From Caryophanales bacterium (lineage in GTDB: Bacteria; Bacillota; Bacilli; Bacillales; Amphibacillaceae), in the NCBI GenBank assembly GCA_026168805.1, contig JAPFDS010000056.1, forward strand, positions 124,001-188,000: a DNA stretch of 64,000 nt, read 5' to 3'. Each line of letters begins with the position of its first letter. The first letter of the stretch is position 1. The notes beneath the pieces were generated by a model, which was not told the origin of the DNA, made no database searches, and saw nothing but the letters and a program-made list of their open reading frames with translations. This document shows positions 6,845 to 15,443 of the stretch, one piece after another. The position numbers and the translations under genes are program-made.

Positions 6845-8806
6845 ATGGAAAATAAAGAGCAAAAAGATGCACAGGAAATGCTTGAAAAGTATGACCGAGA
6901 AAGTCAATTCCGTGTGAAGATTGGTAAATGGGCATGGGTTGTTACTTTACTTGCTGTTTCTTTAACTTTATTCCAATTATACGTTGGTTTGTTTGGAACC
7001 ATTCAATCTCAAAAGCAAGGTGCAATTCATCTAGGAACTGCACTTGGAATTATATTTCTCTTGTTTCCAGTAAAAAGTGGATTACAGAAAGTTCAAAAGA
7101 CGGTTCCTTGGTATGATGTTGTTTTAGCTTTTGTTGCCATGTACGTTACCTATCATAAAGTATTCTTTTTTGATAGTTTAATATCCTCTCGTGTAATGGG
7201 GTATGGACCACTCGATATAACATTATCAATTATTGGGATTTTACTTTTATTAGAGGCGACTAGAAGAACAATTGGTTTGCCAATAGTAATTGTAGCCTCA
7301 GTAATGATTTTATACGCATTACTTGGAAATCATATTCCTACACAAATATTATCTCACGCAGGAAGTTCTATAAGTAAGTTAGCAACGAATTTATGGTACA
7401 AAGAAAGTGGTGTATTTGGAACACCCATCCAAATATCCGTTAAATTTATTTTCCTGTTTTTATTCTTTGGTGTGATGCTCGTTCATACGAATATCGGAAA
7501 GTTTTTCAACGATATTGCGTTTGCACTAACAGGGAGATTTACTGGTGGAACAGCAAAAGCAGCAGTATCAGCAAGTGCACTCCAAGGAATGGTTTCAGGA
7601 AGTTCTGTAGGAAACACAGTAGCATCAGGTTCGTTCACGATCCCAATGATGAAACGATCAGGATTCAAACCTGAATTTGCTGCGGCTACGGAAGCTGCTG
7701 CTTCAACTGGTGGACAATTAATGCCACCACTCATGGGTGCAGCTGCATTTATTATGATGGAGTATTTAGGAGTTCCTTTCTCGACCATTATGTTAGCGGC
7801 AGTAATTCCAGCTGTACTATACTTTTCAGGTATTTTTATTGGAACGCATTTTGAAGCTAAAAAAGTAGGGATTTATGGCCTGCCAAAATCTGAATTACCT
7901 AGCTTTAAAAAATTAATGTTGAGAAACGGGTACATGTTATTACCACTTGTAATAATTGTGGGAACAATTTTAAGCGGTTTAACTCCACAACGTGCGGCAA
8001 TATTTGGTATTATTACAGCCTTTGTGATTAGCTTTATTCGTAAAGAAACACGACTCAACTGGCGTCAAATCATCGACGTATTTGAACAAGGTGCACGAGT
8101 AGCTTTACCGGTGATAGCAGCTGTAGCTACAGCTGGGATTATTGCTGGTGTTGTTAGTATTACTGGATTAGGTAGTAAGTTTGCATCGGGAATTATTGCA
8201 CTTTCCGGTAATAGTTTATTACTTGCACTATTCTTTACGATGATTGCTTGTCTCATTCTTGGAATGGGACTTCCTACGACAGCAAATTATGTAGTGACTG
8301 CGACCATTGCAGCGCCTGCTTTAATCAATGGATTTGGAGTAGAGCCAATTGCAGTTCACATGTTTGTATTTTACTTCGGTATTGTAGCAGACATTACACC
8401 ACCTGTGTGTTTAGCGGCCTATGCAGGAGCCGGAATAGCGAGGGCCAATCCATTCAAAACCGGTGTGACGGCGGTGAAGCTTGCGATTGCAGCCTTCATC
8501 ATCCCGTATATATTTATGCTCAACCCGATTTTAGTATTAGTTGATGTAACGCCTGTGAAATTAATCATTGCGATTACTACAGCACTACTCGGTATGGCAG
8601 CTGTTAGTAGCTCGCTTATTGGTTTCTTTGTTCGAAGATCAAAAATCTGGGAAGGATTTGTACTATTTGCAGCAGGACTCTTACTCATTATCCCTGAATT
8701 AGTTACGAGCCTTTCAGGAATTGCGTTATTAGCAATTATTTGGTTTGTACAGAAACAACGAGATGACGACCGAATTGATCCTTCGAAACAAACGGCTCAA
8801 GCTTAA
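6845..8806 (+). CDS. TRAP transporter fused permease (DctQM type, TAXI-associated)
   Basis: This 653-residue, highly hydrophobic protein fuses the small (DctQ-like) and large (DctM-like) membrane subunits of a TRAP importer. Residues about 30-175 hold the small-subunit helices. The large subunit shows the typical GMVSGSSVGNTVASGSF stretch, the FAAATEAAASTGGQLMPP motif and the repeat-related ILGMGLPTTANY motif. Such fusions partner with TAXI binding proteins and use an ion gradient, usually sodium, to drive uptake. The only partner here is the permuted TAXI lipoprotein just upstream. Start ATG at 6845 is preceded by a weak GTGTGGTG. A terminator follows, so the operon has two genes. Confidence 0.9.
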   Translation: MENKEQKDAQEMLEKYDRESQFRVKIGKWAWVVTLLAVSLTLFQLYVGLFGTIQSQKQGAIHLGTALGIIFLLFPVKSGLQKVQKTVPWYDVVLAFVAMYVTYHKVFFFDSLISSRVMGYGPLDITLSIIGILLLLEATRRTIGLPIVIVASVMILYALLGNHIPTQILSHAGSSISKLATNLWYKESGVFGTPIQISVKFIFLFLFFGVMLVHTNIGKFFNDIAFALTGRFTGGTAKAAVSASALQGMVSGSSVGNTVASGSFTIPMMKRSGFKPEFAAATEAAASTGGQLMPPLMGAAAFIMMEYLGVPFSTIMLAAVIPAVLYFSGIFIGTHFEAKKVGIYGLPKSELPSFKKLMLRNGYMLLPLVIIVGTILSGLTPQRAAIFGIITAFVISFIRKETRLNWRQIIDVFEQGARVALPVIAAVATAGIIAGVVSITGLGSKFASGIIALSGNSLLLALFFTMIACLILGMGLPTTANYVVTATIAAPALINGFGVEPIAVHMFVFYFGIVADITPPVCLAAYAGAGIARANPFKTGVTAVKLAIAAFIIPYIFMLNPILVLVDVTPVKLIIAITTALLGMAAVSSSLIGFFVRRSKIWEGFVLFAAGLLLIIPELVTSLSGIALLAIIWFVQKQRDDDRIDPSKQTAQA

Positions 8807-8819
8807 TATGTATACCATA

Positions 8820-8875
8820 AAAACCTCTTTACATTAGCAGTCGTAGATGAACTGTTATTTGTAAAGAGGTTTTTT
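8820..8875 (+). terminator. Terminator of the TAXI-TRAP operon
   Basis: The outer stem AAAACCTCTTTACA pairs with TGTAAAGAGGTTTT and ends in TTTTTT; a small inner CAG/CTG helix caps it. It stands 14 nt after the permease stop codon. Confidence 0.85.
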
Positions 8876-9050
8876 ATTATGTATGAAGGTATTTACTTCT
8901 ATAATAGGTAGAAATACTTTTGCAAGTATGAGCTGTGCTCTACTAGAAAGGTTTTACGGGATTTGATTATGTATGTTATATTAAATAGATACGTTTGGGG
9001 TTTCATTTGTTAAGTTCATATAAGTATTTGTTAGAAGCGGGGTATGATAC

Positions 9051-10268
9051 GTGATCAATGATCTAAATCAAGCAGAAAATAAAAACAAACAAGTACATAT
9101 TGCAATACTGATTGCTGGAATCATTTTTGTGTCATTCAACCTACGTCCCGGAATAACATCTGTTGGTCCTCTTATGGGAATGATTCGAGATGACATCGGT
9201 CTTGTGAATTGGAGTGCGGCATTTTTAACGAGTTTACCATTACTTGTATTTGCTGCCATGTCCCCAGTTGTCCCGTCTCTTGCAAATCGCTTTTCGAATG
9301 AAAGAGTCATGTTAAGTGGATTACTCATATTGATTATTGGAATTACTATGCGATCTTTTTCTGCAATTTTGTTACTTTTTGTAGGAACAGCTTTTGTGGG
9401 ACTCGGAATAGCCATTTGTAATGTGCTTCTTCCTGGAGTCATCAAGGAGCACTTTCCAACAAAAGTACCAATTATGACGAGTGTTTATTCCACAACGATG
9501 GGGGTTTTTGCTGCCATTGCTTCAGGGTTAAGTATTCCTGTAGCTGTAGGATTTAATTGGGGTTGGGAAATTGCCTTACTTCTGTGGACAATTCCGGCAG
9601 TCTTTGCTGGAATTATTTGGGCATATTTATCAAAGAAATCAAATGCAAACCGTGATACAGGTTTGCAATATGTAACTAAACGTGACGGTAGAATTTGGAA
9701 ATCACCACTTGCTTGGAAAGTTGCTTTGTATATGGGCCTTCAGTCATCCTTATTTTATGTAACGATCACTTGGCTACCAGAAATATTGTATGATTTTGGA
9801 GTTGAACGAAGTACTGCTGGTTGGTTATTATCTTATACACAAATTATTGGGATGCCAGCTAGTTTGATCATTCCAATTTTAGCAGGAAGAATGAAGTCTC
9901 AAGCACCGTTAGTGTTTGCGCTATCTACTTCGGCTGTACTAGGCTATACAGGGTTGCTTCTAGGAAATAGTTTTCCAGTGTTAATGATTAGTACAACTTT
10001 GATTGGTATTACATTGGGTGGTAGTTTTGCCCTTGCGTTAACATTTTTAGCGATTCGAGCGCGCAATGCAAAACATGCAGCTTATTTATCAGGAATGGCT
10101 CAATCAATCGGGTATTTAATTGCAGCATGTGGACCCATTTTTATCGGCTTTTTATACGACTTAACGAATGCGTGGACATTCCCGTTATTAACGTTAATTG
10201 GAATTGCCCTTCTAGTCATGTTCTTTGGTATGCAAGCTGGACAAGATCGATATGTATTAGAGGAATAA
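9051..10268 (+). CDS. MFS transporter of the CynX/NimT family
   Basis: This 405-residue protein has 12 predicted transmembrane helices and the N-terminal hallmark of the CynX/NimT group (FVSFNLRPGITSVGPLMG at about 28-45, then DDIGLVNWSAAFLTSLPLL). Members are cyanate or 2-nitroimidazole transporters or exporters of small molecules; the substrate here cannot be inferred. GTG at 9051 is the only in-frame start near the AGCGGGG box; the nearby ATG at 9045 is out of frame and hits a stop. The gene is alone, with a terminator shared with the convergent LytTR regulator. Confidence 0.88.
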   Translation: MINDLNQAENKNKQVHIAILIAGIIFVSFNLRPGITSVGPLMGMIRDDIGLVNWSAAFLTSLPLLVFAAMSPVVPSLANRFSNERVMLSGLLILIIGITMRSFSAILLLFVGTAFVGLGIAICNVLLPGVIKEHFPTKVPIMTSVYSTTMGVFAAIASGLSIPVAVGFNWGWEIALLLWTIPAVFAGIIWAYLSKKSNANRDTGLQYVTKRDGRIWKSPLAWKVALYMGLQSSLFYVTITWLPEILYDFGVERSTAGWLLSYTQIIGMPASLIIPILAGRMKSQAPLVFALSTSAVLGYTGLLLGNSFPVLMISTTLIGITLGGSFALALTFLAIRARNAKHAAYLSGMAQSIGYLIAACGPIFIGFLYDLTNAWTFPLLTLIGIALLVMFFGMQAGQDRYVLEE

Positions 10269-10300
10269 ATATCGTCGATGTTATTAATCCTCCAATTTCA

Positions 10301-10333
10301 AACACCTTCTCATTCACATGAGAAGGTGTTTTA
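10301..10333. terminator. Bidirectional terminator
   Basis: A perfect 13-bp stem (AACACCTTCTCAT with ATGAGAAGGTGTT, 4-nt loop) ends in TTT on the plus side and lies between the convergent MFS and response-regulator genes. Confidence 0.85.
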
Positions 10334-10339
10334 TGTGTC

Positions 10340-11086
10340 CTAATGAATTTGAATCATCTTTTCTTCTAACACTCGTTTTAAATCGGGGAAGCGATTTCTA
10401 CTTAACGGAATGTTTGTTTTACTATCTGCCAATTCAATGGAATAGGATCTGGCATATTTATCTGGGAAGATGGCCCGAATTTGATCCATTGGAATAATAA
10501 ACGATTGATGCGGACGGTAAAAATCAAAAGGTTTAAAGATAGCTTCCAAATTTTGCATCGTATCAGTAGATTTAATTTTGTCGTTGTTTTTCGTATGTAT
10601 AAAAATAGTTCTACCTTTCTTTTCAATAAAAAGGATGTTTTGAACTTCAATAATTTGGATGCCTTTTGTTACTCTTAATCCGATCCGCTCATTCGTTATT
10701 TGTTTTGCATTCGTAGGAAATTTTATTTTCTTTGCTTTTTCTAAGGCAGTTTCTAATCGAATTGGATCAATTGGTTTTGTTAGGAAATCTACTGGATCTG
10801 CTTCATATCCATCGAGGGCAAATCCAGCATGCCCCGTTGTAAAAATAACGAGAACTTCTGGATACCTTGCTTTGATGTGATGAGCGAGATCTAGACCGTT
10901 GATATCATCCATTTCAATATCCAACATCATTAAATCCACTTCTTTACTTTGTCTAAGAAAATGAATGGCGTCATTCCCATTGTATAGTTCACCAATTATA
11001 TCTATAAAAGAGAATGAATGTAATTGTTGTTTGAGTGTTGATAATGCCTGCTTATTATCATCGACTAATAATACTTTCAATTTCAT
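10340..11086 (-). CDS. LytTR-family two-component response regulator
   Basis: This 248-residue protein has an N-terminal receiver domain with acidic pocket VDD (8-10), phosphoacceptor Asp56 in LMMLDIEMDD and the conserved Lys104 in FLTKPID, followed by a LytTR DNA-binding domain (about 145-245, LRVTKGIQIIEVQNILFIE onward). I prefer the ATG at 11086 because GAGAGGA lies 9 nt before it; the upstream ATG at 11104 has no ribosome binding site. It lies 26 nt downstream of the cognate histidine kinase. The pairing resembles NatR/NatK or YehT/YehU-type systems that often control transporters or autolysis; the target here is unknown. Confidence 0.9.
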   Translation of the reverse strand: MKLKVLLVDDNKQALSTLKQQLHSFSFIDIIGELYNGNDAIHFLRQSKEVDLMMLDIEMDDINGLDLAHHIKARYPEVLVIFTTGHAGFALDGYEADPVDFLTKPIDPIRLETALEKAKKIKFPTNAKQITNERIGLRVTKGIQIIEVQNILFIEKKGRTIFIHTKNNDKIKSTDTMQNLEAIFKPFDFYRPHQSFIIPMDQIRAIFPDKYARSYSIELADSKTNIPLSRNRFPDLKRVLEEKMIQIH

Positions 11087-11112
11087 TATCGATCGTCCTC
11101 TCATGTGTTGAT

Positions 11113-12423
11113 TTATTGGTTGATAGGGAGGCTGACGGTCATCATTAATTGATCTCCTTTTATAGTAGGGTAGATGACTCCGTTGTATTTTGTTAGCATT
11201 TGTTGAATGGCTGGAAGACCAATTCCTTCGTGCTCATTTTTAGTTGTGTACCCTTTAGCAAACATTTGCTCGAAGTCCATTGTATCAAGATGTATGGTAT
11301 TTGCGACCGATAGCATGATCTGATTGTATTGCTTATGAATAGTAACCATTACTTCCCCTTGATCAATAGCTTCAATGGCATTTTCTAATAGATTACCTAC
11401 TATTTTATTCATTTCATAAACAGTACATGGCATGTGTTTTAGGTCATATTCAATTTGAAATTTCAACTGAATATTCTTTTGCATTGCTAACTCTTTATAC
11501 GTATATAATAATGAGCCAATTGCAGGGTGATAAAGCGGTAATAAATGATTAATTTCACGAGTTTCATCAACAATATCTTGGATGTATACGTTCGCTTCTT
11601 TATATTTATGATTTTCAATCAGCCCATAAATAGAAGTTAAATGGATATTAAAATCATGTCTTTGGGAGCGAATGATATTATAAAAAGCATGCAAATCTTT
11701 TTGATATGTTTGATCTAAAGAAAATTGCATTCGTTCGATATTGTAAAGAACAATGTTTTTTGAGAAGTATAAAAATAATACACATACAATCATTGTCCAA
11801 GCAATCAAAAAGAGACGGAAATGTACACTTAAAGTAGTCAATTCAGTATAGGTGTAGTATAAAAAAGCATCAATCGCAATTAAGATTAAGATAATAAAAA
11901 TAAAGTGAAAACGATATAAAGCTGTTTGCTTTTCCTCTAGGATATTTATATTGAACCACCTGGCAGGAAAAAGTACAGGACTCTTTTGAAAAGTAACAAT
12001 TGCAATAAAAATATTTGTTAAAGATAAAAATATTAAGAACATAATTAAAATGAGAGGGTCACTAGAAACATTACTTACTTTAAGCGCAATCGTAAACAGG
12101 TTATCTGCTAAAAGATGTATAAACGCTAAATTAAATGTAAGTGCAAGTAGTATTGCAATAAGGGACTGAGCTACAGGGCTCTTAATGATAATGATCGAGA
12201 CTAGTATAAAAAGAGAATAGATGAAAATGAGAGTACTTGCAGAATCCATGACTAAGATACCAAGTCTATAGAGTAAACTCGCCACTATACAACCGATTAT
12301 TAATTGTTTGAAATAGTTTTTGAATGGGAGCTCTACTAAAGAAAATCCGATGACTAGGCTAGTGAATAAAATAATGATCACACTAACTAGAGAGATTATT
12401 TCAAGCGGGGAAAAAACGTCCAT
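11113..12423 (-). CDS. GHKL sensor histidine kinase (partner of the LytTR regulator)
   Basis: This 436-residue protein has six to seven hydrophobic segments in residues 1-225 and no large extracellular domain. A short dimerisation segment carries the phosphoacceptor in RSQRHDFNIH (His256). A GHKL ATPase domain contains the N-box NLLENAIEAI (Asn348 region) and GIGL (400-403). This is the AgrC/NatK/CitA-like class with an HDF/N-x-H box. ATG at 12423 is chosen because GTGGGTGAT precedes it closely; GTG at 12435 would place the ribosome binding site inside the gene. It is the first gene of a two-gene operon with the response regulator. Confidence 0.9.
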   Translation of the reverse strand: MDVFSPLEIISLVSVIIILFTSLVIGFSLVELPFKNYFKQLIIGCIVASLLYRLGILVMDSASTLIFIYSLFILVSIIIIKSPVAQSLIAILLALTFNLAFIHLLADNLFTIALKVSNVSSDPLILIMFLIFLSLTNIFIAIVTFQKSPVLFPARWFNINILEEKQTALYRFHFIFIILILIAIDAFLYYTYTELTTLSVHFRLFLIAWTMIVCVLFLYFSKNIVLYNIERMQFSLDQTYQKDLHAFYNIIRSQRHDFNIHLTSIYGLIENHKYKEANVYIQDIVDETREINHLLPLYHPAIGSLLYTYKELAMQKNIQLKFQIEYDLKHMPCTVYEMNKIVGNLLENAIEAIDQGEVMVTIHKQYNQIMLSVANTIHLDTMDFEQMFAKGYTTKNEHEGIGLPAIQQMLTKYNGVIYPTIKGDQLMMTVSLPINQ

Positions 12424-12763
12424 ACAATCACCCACAACTATATTTAATCAATGAAAAAAACATGAAATATAAAATATATATAAACAAATTATATCACATC
12501 CACTGACCCTGCTCAAAGAGTATTCAATCTAGTATTGAAATACATAGATTGCCGAAAGCGAATAATGCTTTTTTTATTGTACAAAATTAACACCGATAAG
12601 GATGTATTAGACGGAAACAGTACCATGTTCATCAAATGATATTGCCTAAACTCATCAAAACAGTGATAATTATTATAATGTATTCAGACTATTCGAACCT
12701 CATCCACGTTCGATTTGTCTGAAATATTAAAAAACTAATATTTTTAAATGAGTAAGGGGGAGT
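12424..12763. other. Intergenic region between divergent histidine kinase and lipoprotein genes
   Basis: This 340-bp AT-rich stretch holds a hairpin at 12683-12723 (TTCAGAC...CGAAC / GTTCG...GTCTGAA, 9-nt loop) close to the lipoprotein start, and a TATAAT at 12673-12678 without a good -35. No gene was found in it. Confidence 0.4.
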
Positions 12764-13259
12764 ATGATGAAGAAGTTATTATCTTTTTTAATGGTATTAT
12801 GTATAGCGATTTTTATGGTCGCATGTGATGCGGGTGGAGACCCTGCTGAAAGAGAAAACAATGATGCATCAAGTGAAGAAGATGCTACAAGTGAAGATGG
12901 TAGTGCATATGAAGAAGAAACACTTGAAACTTTTGATGGTTTATTAGCCCATTTGGAAGATAGCGGGCTAGAAATTGATGAAGTAGAAGTCAATGAAAAA
13001 AGCAACTGCCGAAGCTGTAGGAGCTAATAGTGGAGTCGTATTAAATATTAATGGCATAGAAGCTCAACTGTATCACTTTGATGATCAAGAAGTAGAAGAA
13101 TACCAACAGGCATCTGAAGACGGAATCATCACGATTCAAGTTGACCATGAAGAATTCGATTTACAAATACATGTAAATGAAGGCTTCGGTGCATTAGATA
13201 CAGAGTATCATGTAGATGGTGGTGAGATTGAAGCCGCAGTTGATAGTTATGAAGAATAG
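12764..13259 (+). pseudogene. Small acidic lipoprotein gene broken by a +1 frameshift
   Basis: The first frame (12764-13027) encodes a signal peptide with lipobox IFMVAC, an acidic Asp/Glu/Ser-rich linker and a domain that begins ETFDGLLAHLEDSGLEIDEVEVNEK. Immediately after a run of six A (12996-13001) the frame turns to unrelated NCRSCRS and stops. Removing one A joins it to the second frame (ATAEAVGANSGVVLNINGIE... to 13259), giving one lipoprotein of about 164 residues whose second half describes a compact beta-rich domain. Ribosome binding site AAGGGGG precedes the ATG. The break may be a real mutation, a sequencing error in the homopolymer, or transcriptional slippage. The family is not recognised beyond being a lipoprotein. 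Confidence 0.7.
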
Positions 13260-13273
13260 TAGGTGGGAGGAAT

Positions 13274-13562
13274 GAGGCTGGGACAAATCAAAGTTGTATC
13301 TCCAAAAATACGAATAACATTCTAATTCAGCGTAGGAAATATACGTAGACAAGTGAAGAATGAACTGCAATTCTTCTTCCCCGCGGGAGCAGAGGCATAG
13401 GCAAGAGCCCGTGCCCCGGCAAGGGGTATGTCGACGTTGGCCGCAAAGGCCGGGTTTAGTCGACCTTCCTTAGCCTGCGGAGGCTTGTCAGCCGCCCGCA
13501 GGAAAGCGAAGTATATTTCTGAAGCGGGTAATTCCACTTTTTAAATTAGAATGTTCGTATGT
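13274..13562 (+). repeat. Dispersed palindromic repeat, copy 1 (long form)
   Basis: This GC-rich block in AT-rich surroundings matches the block at 20458-20665 in reverse orientation over nearly all its length. It starts with GAGGCTGGGACAAATCAAAG; the palindromic core runs from ATACGAATAACATTCTAAT (13308-13326) to ATTAGAATGTTCGTAT (13546-13561), with inner inverted GGAAATATAC / GTATATTTC arms. Copy 1 carries two extra segments of about 28 and 50 bp absent from copy 2. No open reading frame is convincing inside. It looks like a non-coding MITE-like or structured intergenic element; the GAGGCTGGGACA head is seen in intergenic repeats of many Firmicutes. Confidence 0.8.
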
Positions 13563-13663
13563 GAGTCAACTTTAAATCTATTGTCTTAACCTCATTTCTT
13601 CTACTGGTTCGAATCAATATAGAAAGCGCATACACTACTGATTTTTATGAGAGGGTGAAATGA

Positions 13664-15421
13664 GTGGAGATTATTGAAGATACGAATGAAAAGGGAGAGA
13701 AAGTAAAATCGAAAATATGGAGACCGTATATAAAGCTACTATTTAAGGCAAAACTTCCATATTTTTGGATTGTATTTTTGACAGTTATTATATTAGCTGA
13801 ATCGACTCTCACACTTATGTTCCCTGATTTAACGAAAAAAATCGTCGGAGGAAACATAGAAACCGCAGTTGTTTTAGGAGCTGTAGGAGTCATAGTGGGA
13901 AAAGTAGCATTATCAGGCTTTATTTCGTTTATTTCTAAATTTACCATGTTTAAAATTGATAAAAGCTATCGAGGACTTATTTGGAAGCAACTCATGCGCT
14001 CGCCAATAGAACTGTTTGATCAAGTAAAAGCGAATGAAATGGTTAGTCGTACGTCAACAGATACAGCGAAAATGAGTATTGTGTTTTCATACATAGTTCC
14101 CTCGTTTATTTCAGTAACGTATTTAACCGTTGGTACGGTCGCTATTTTATTTACATATGATTGGCGCTTAGGACTGGCGCAAGCAATATTTTTACCTATT
14201 TATATAGGTGTTTATTTTTGGTATGGACATTGGAGTTATAAAGTGAACAAACAACTCCAAGGAAAACTAGCTAATTTAACACAGTTTTTAGCAGAGTTAC
14301 TTGTGAATATACCACTCATTAAAACGTTTGTAACTGAAAAAGCAGAAGACCAGCGTGGGAAGAGAAACATACAGTCATATTATCGAGCATCGGTGAAGAA
14401 AAAGTTGGCTGATTGGATTGAACACCCAATGACAGGATTATTTGATGTTGTACAATCGATTCTCGTAATAGGGCTAGGAGTTTATTTAGTTTCAAGAAGC
14501 ATCATTACGATGGATGTGTGGGTAGGATACTTCTTATATGTCACGACATTATTTGGAGTTCTAAATACCCTCGGTTCTTTATTTATTGAGTTAAAAATGA
14601 GTCAAGGTGCAACGACTCGCATTGCTCAACTAACAGAACATCCAGAAGAAGAATATGAAAGACAGAAATCATTACCGAGTCTGAATCAGGATCTTATTTT
14701 TGATCATGTTTCATTTGATTATGGCGAAGAGAAAGTCTTAAAAGATGTTAATTTTTCCATTCCACACGGTAAAGTAACTGCAATTGTTGGACCAAGTGGA
14801 GGAGGGAAAACAACGATTCTTTCCTTAATCGAACAATTTTATCACGTAAATGAAGGAACGATTACACTGGGGAATACGCCGATTGAAAACTTCCATTTAA
14901 AAGAGTGGCGAAGTGCATTTGGGTATGTAGCTCAAGATATACCGCTACTTACGGGAACGGTTAGAGAAAACTTGGTTTATGGAGTCGACCGGGAAGTAAG
15001 TGATGATGAAATAACAGAAGCTTTAATCCAAGCAAATGCGTGGTCATTTGTCCAAAATCTACATGAGGGGATCGATACCCATATTGGTGAAAGTGGAGGA
15101 AAGCTTTCTGGAGGACAGCGACAACGTTTAGCAATCGCTAGGGTATTTCTCAGAAGTCCACAATGCTTGTTGCTTGATGAAGCGACATCGAACTTAGATA
15201 CACGTTCTGAGAAAGCGGTTCAAGAAGCAATGCAAAAATTAACAAAAGATCGTACTTCTATTGTGATAGCACACGATTTAGCAACTGTGCATGATGCTGA
15301 TCAAATTATTGTTTTAGATGAAGGAACGGTAAGCGGTATTGGTACACATGAACAATTAATGAAAGAAAACGAACTTTATCATACGTTTGTTCAATTACAA
15401 TTAGGAAAACCAGCTCTATAG
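13664..15421 (+). CDS. ABC exporter half-transporter, fused permease/ATPase (first of a pair)
   Basis: This 585-residue type IV ABC exporter has six transmembrane helices in about residues 20-320 and a nucleotide-binding domain with Walker A GPSGGGKTT (about 376-384), signature LSGGQRQR (about 481-488), Walker B CLLLDEATSNLD with catalytic Glu, and an H-loop in IVIAHDLATV. It resembles BmrA/LmrA-type multidrug exporters. GTG at 13664 follows GAGAGGGTG; the overlapping ATG at 13660 is out of frame and stops early. A homologous gene follows after 22 nt, so the two may form a heterodimer or two homodimers. All ATPase motifs in both are canonical, unlike heterodimers with one degenerate site. Substrate unknown. 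Confidence 0.9.
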   Translation: MEIIEDTNEKGEKVKSKIWRPYIKLLFKAKLPYFWIVFLTVIILAESTLTLMFPDLTKKIVGGNIETAVVLGAVGVIVGKVALSGFISFISKFTMFKIDKSYRGLIWKQLMRSPIELFDQVKANEMVSRTSTDTAKMSIVFSYIVPSFISVTYLTVGTVAILFTYDWRLGLAQAIFLPIYIGVYFWYGHWSYKVNKQLQGKLANLTQFLAELLVNIPLIKTFVTEKAEDQRGKRNIQSYYRASVKKKLADWIEHPMTGLFDVVQSILVIGLGVYLVSRSIITMDVWVGYFLYVTTLFGVLNTLGSLFIELKMSQGATTRIAQLTEHPEEEYERQKSLPSLNQDLIFDHVSFDYGEEKVLKDVNFSIPHGKVTAIVGPSGGGKTTILSLIEQFYHVNEGTITLGNTPIENFHLKEWRSAFGYVAQDIPLLTGTVRENLVYGVDREVSDDEITEALIQANAWSFVQNLHEGIDTHIGESGGKLSGGQRQRLAIARVFLRSPQCLLLDEATSNLDTRSEKAVQEAMQKLTKDRTSIVIAHDLATVHDADQIIVLDEGTVSGIGTHEQLMKENELYHTFVQLQLGKPAL

Positions 15422-15443
15422 ATGCAGAGAGAGGAGGGCTACA

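Noticed and set aside
13322-13537. Minus-strand frame of 71 codons inside repeat copy 1
   Set aside because: It lies inside a palindromic non-coding repeat; copy 2 has a different frame because of the indels, so coding is not conserved.
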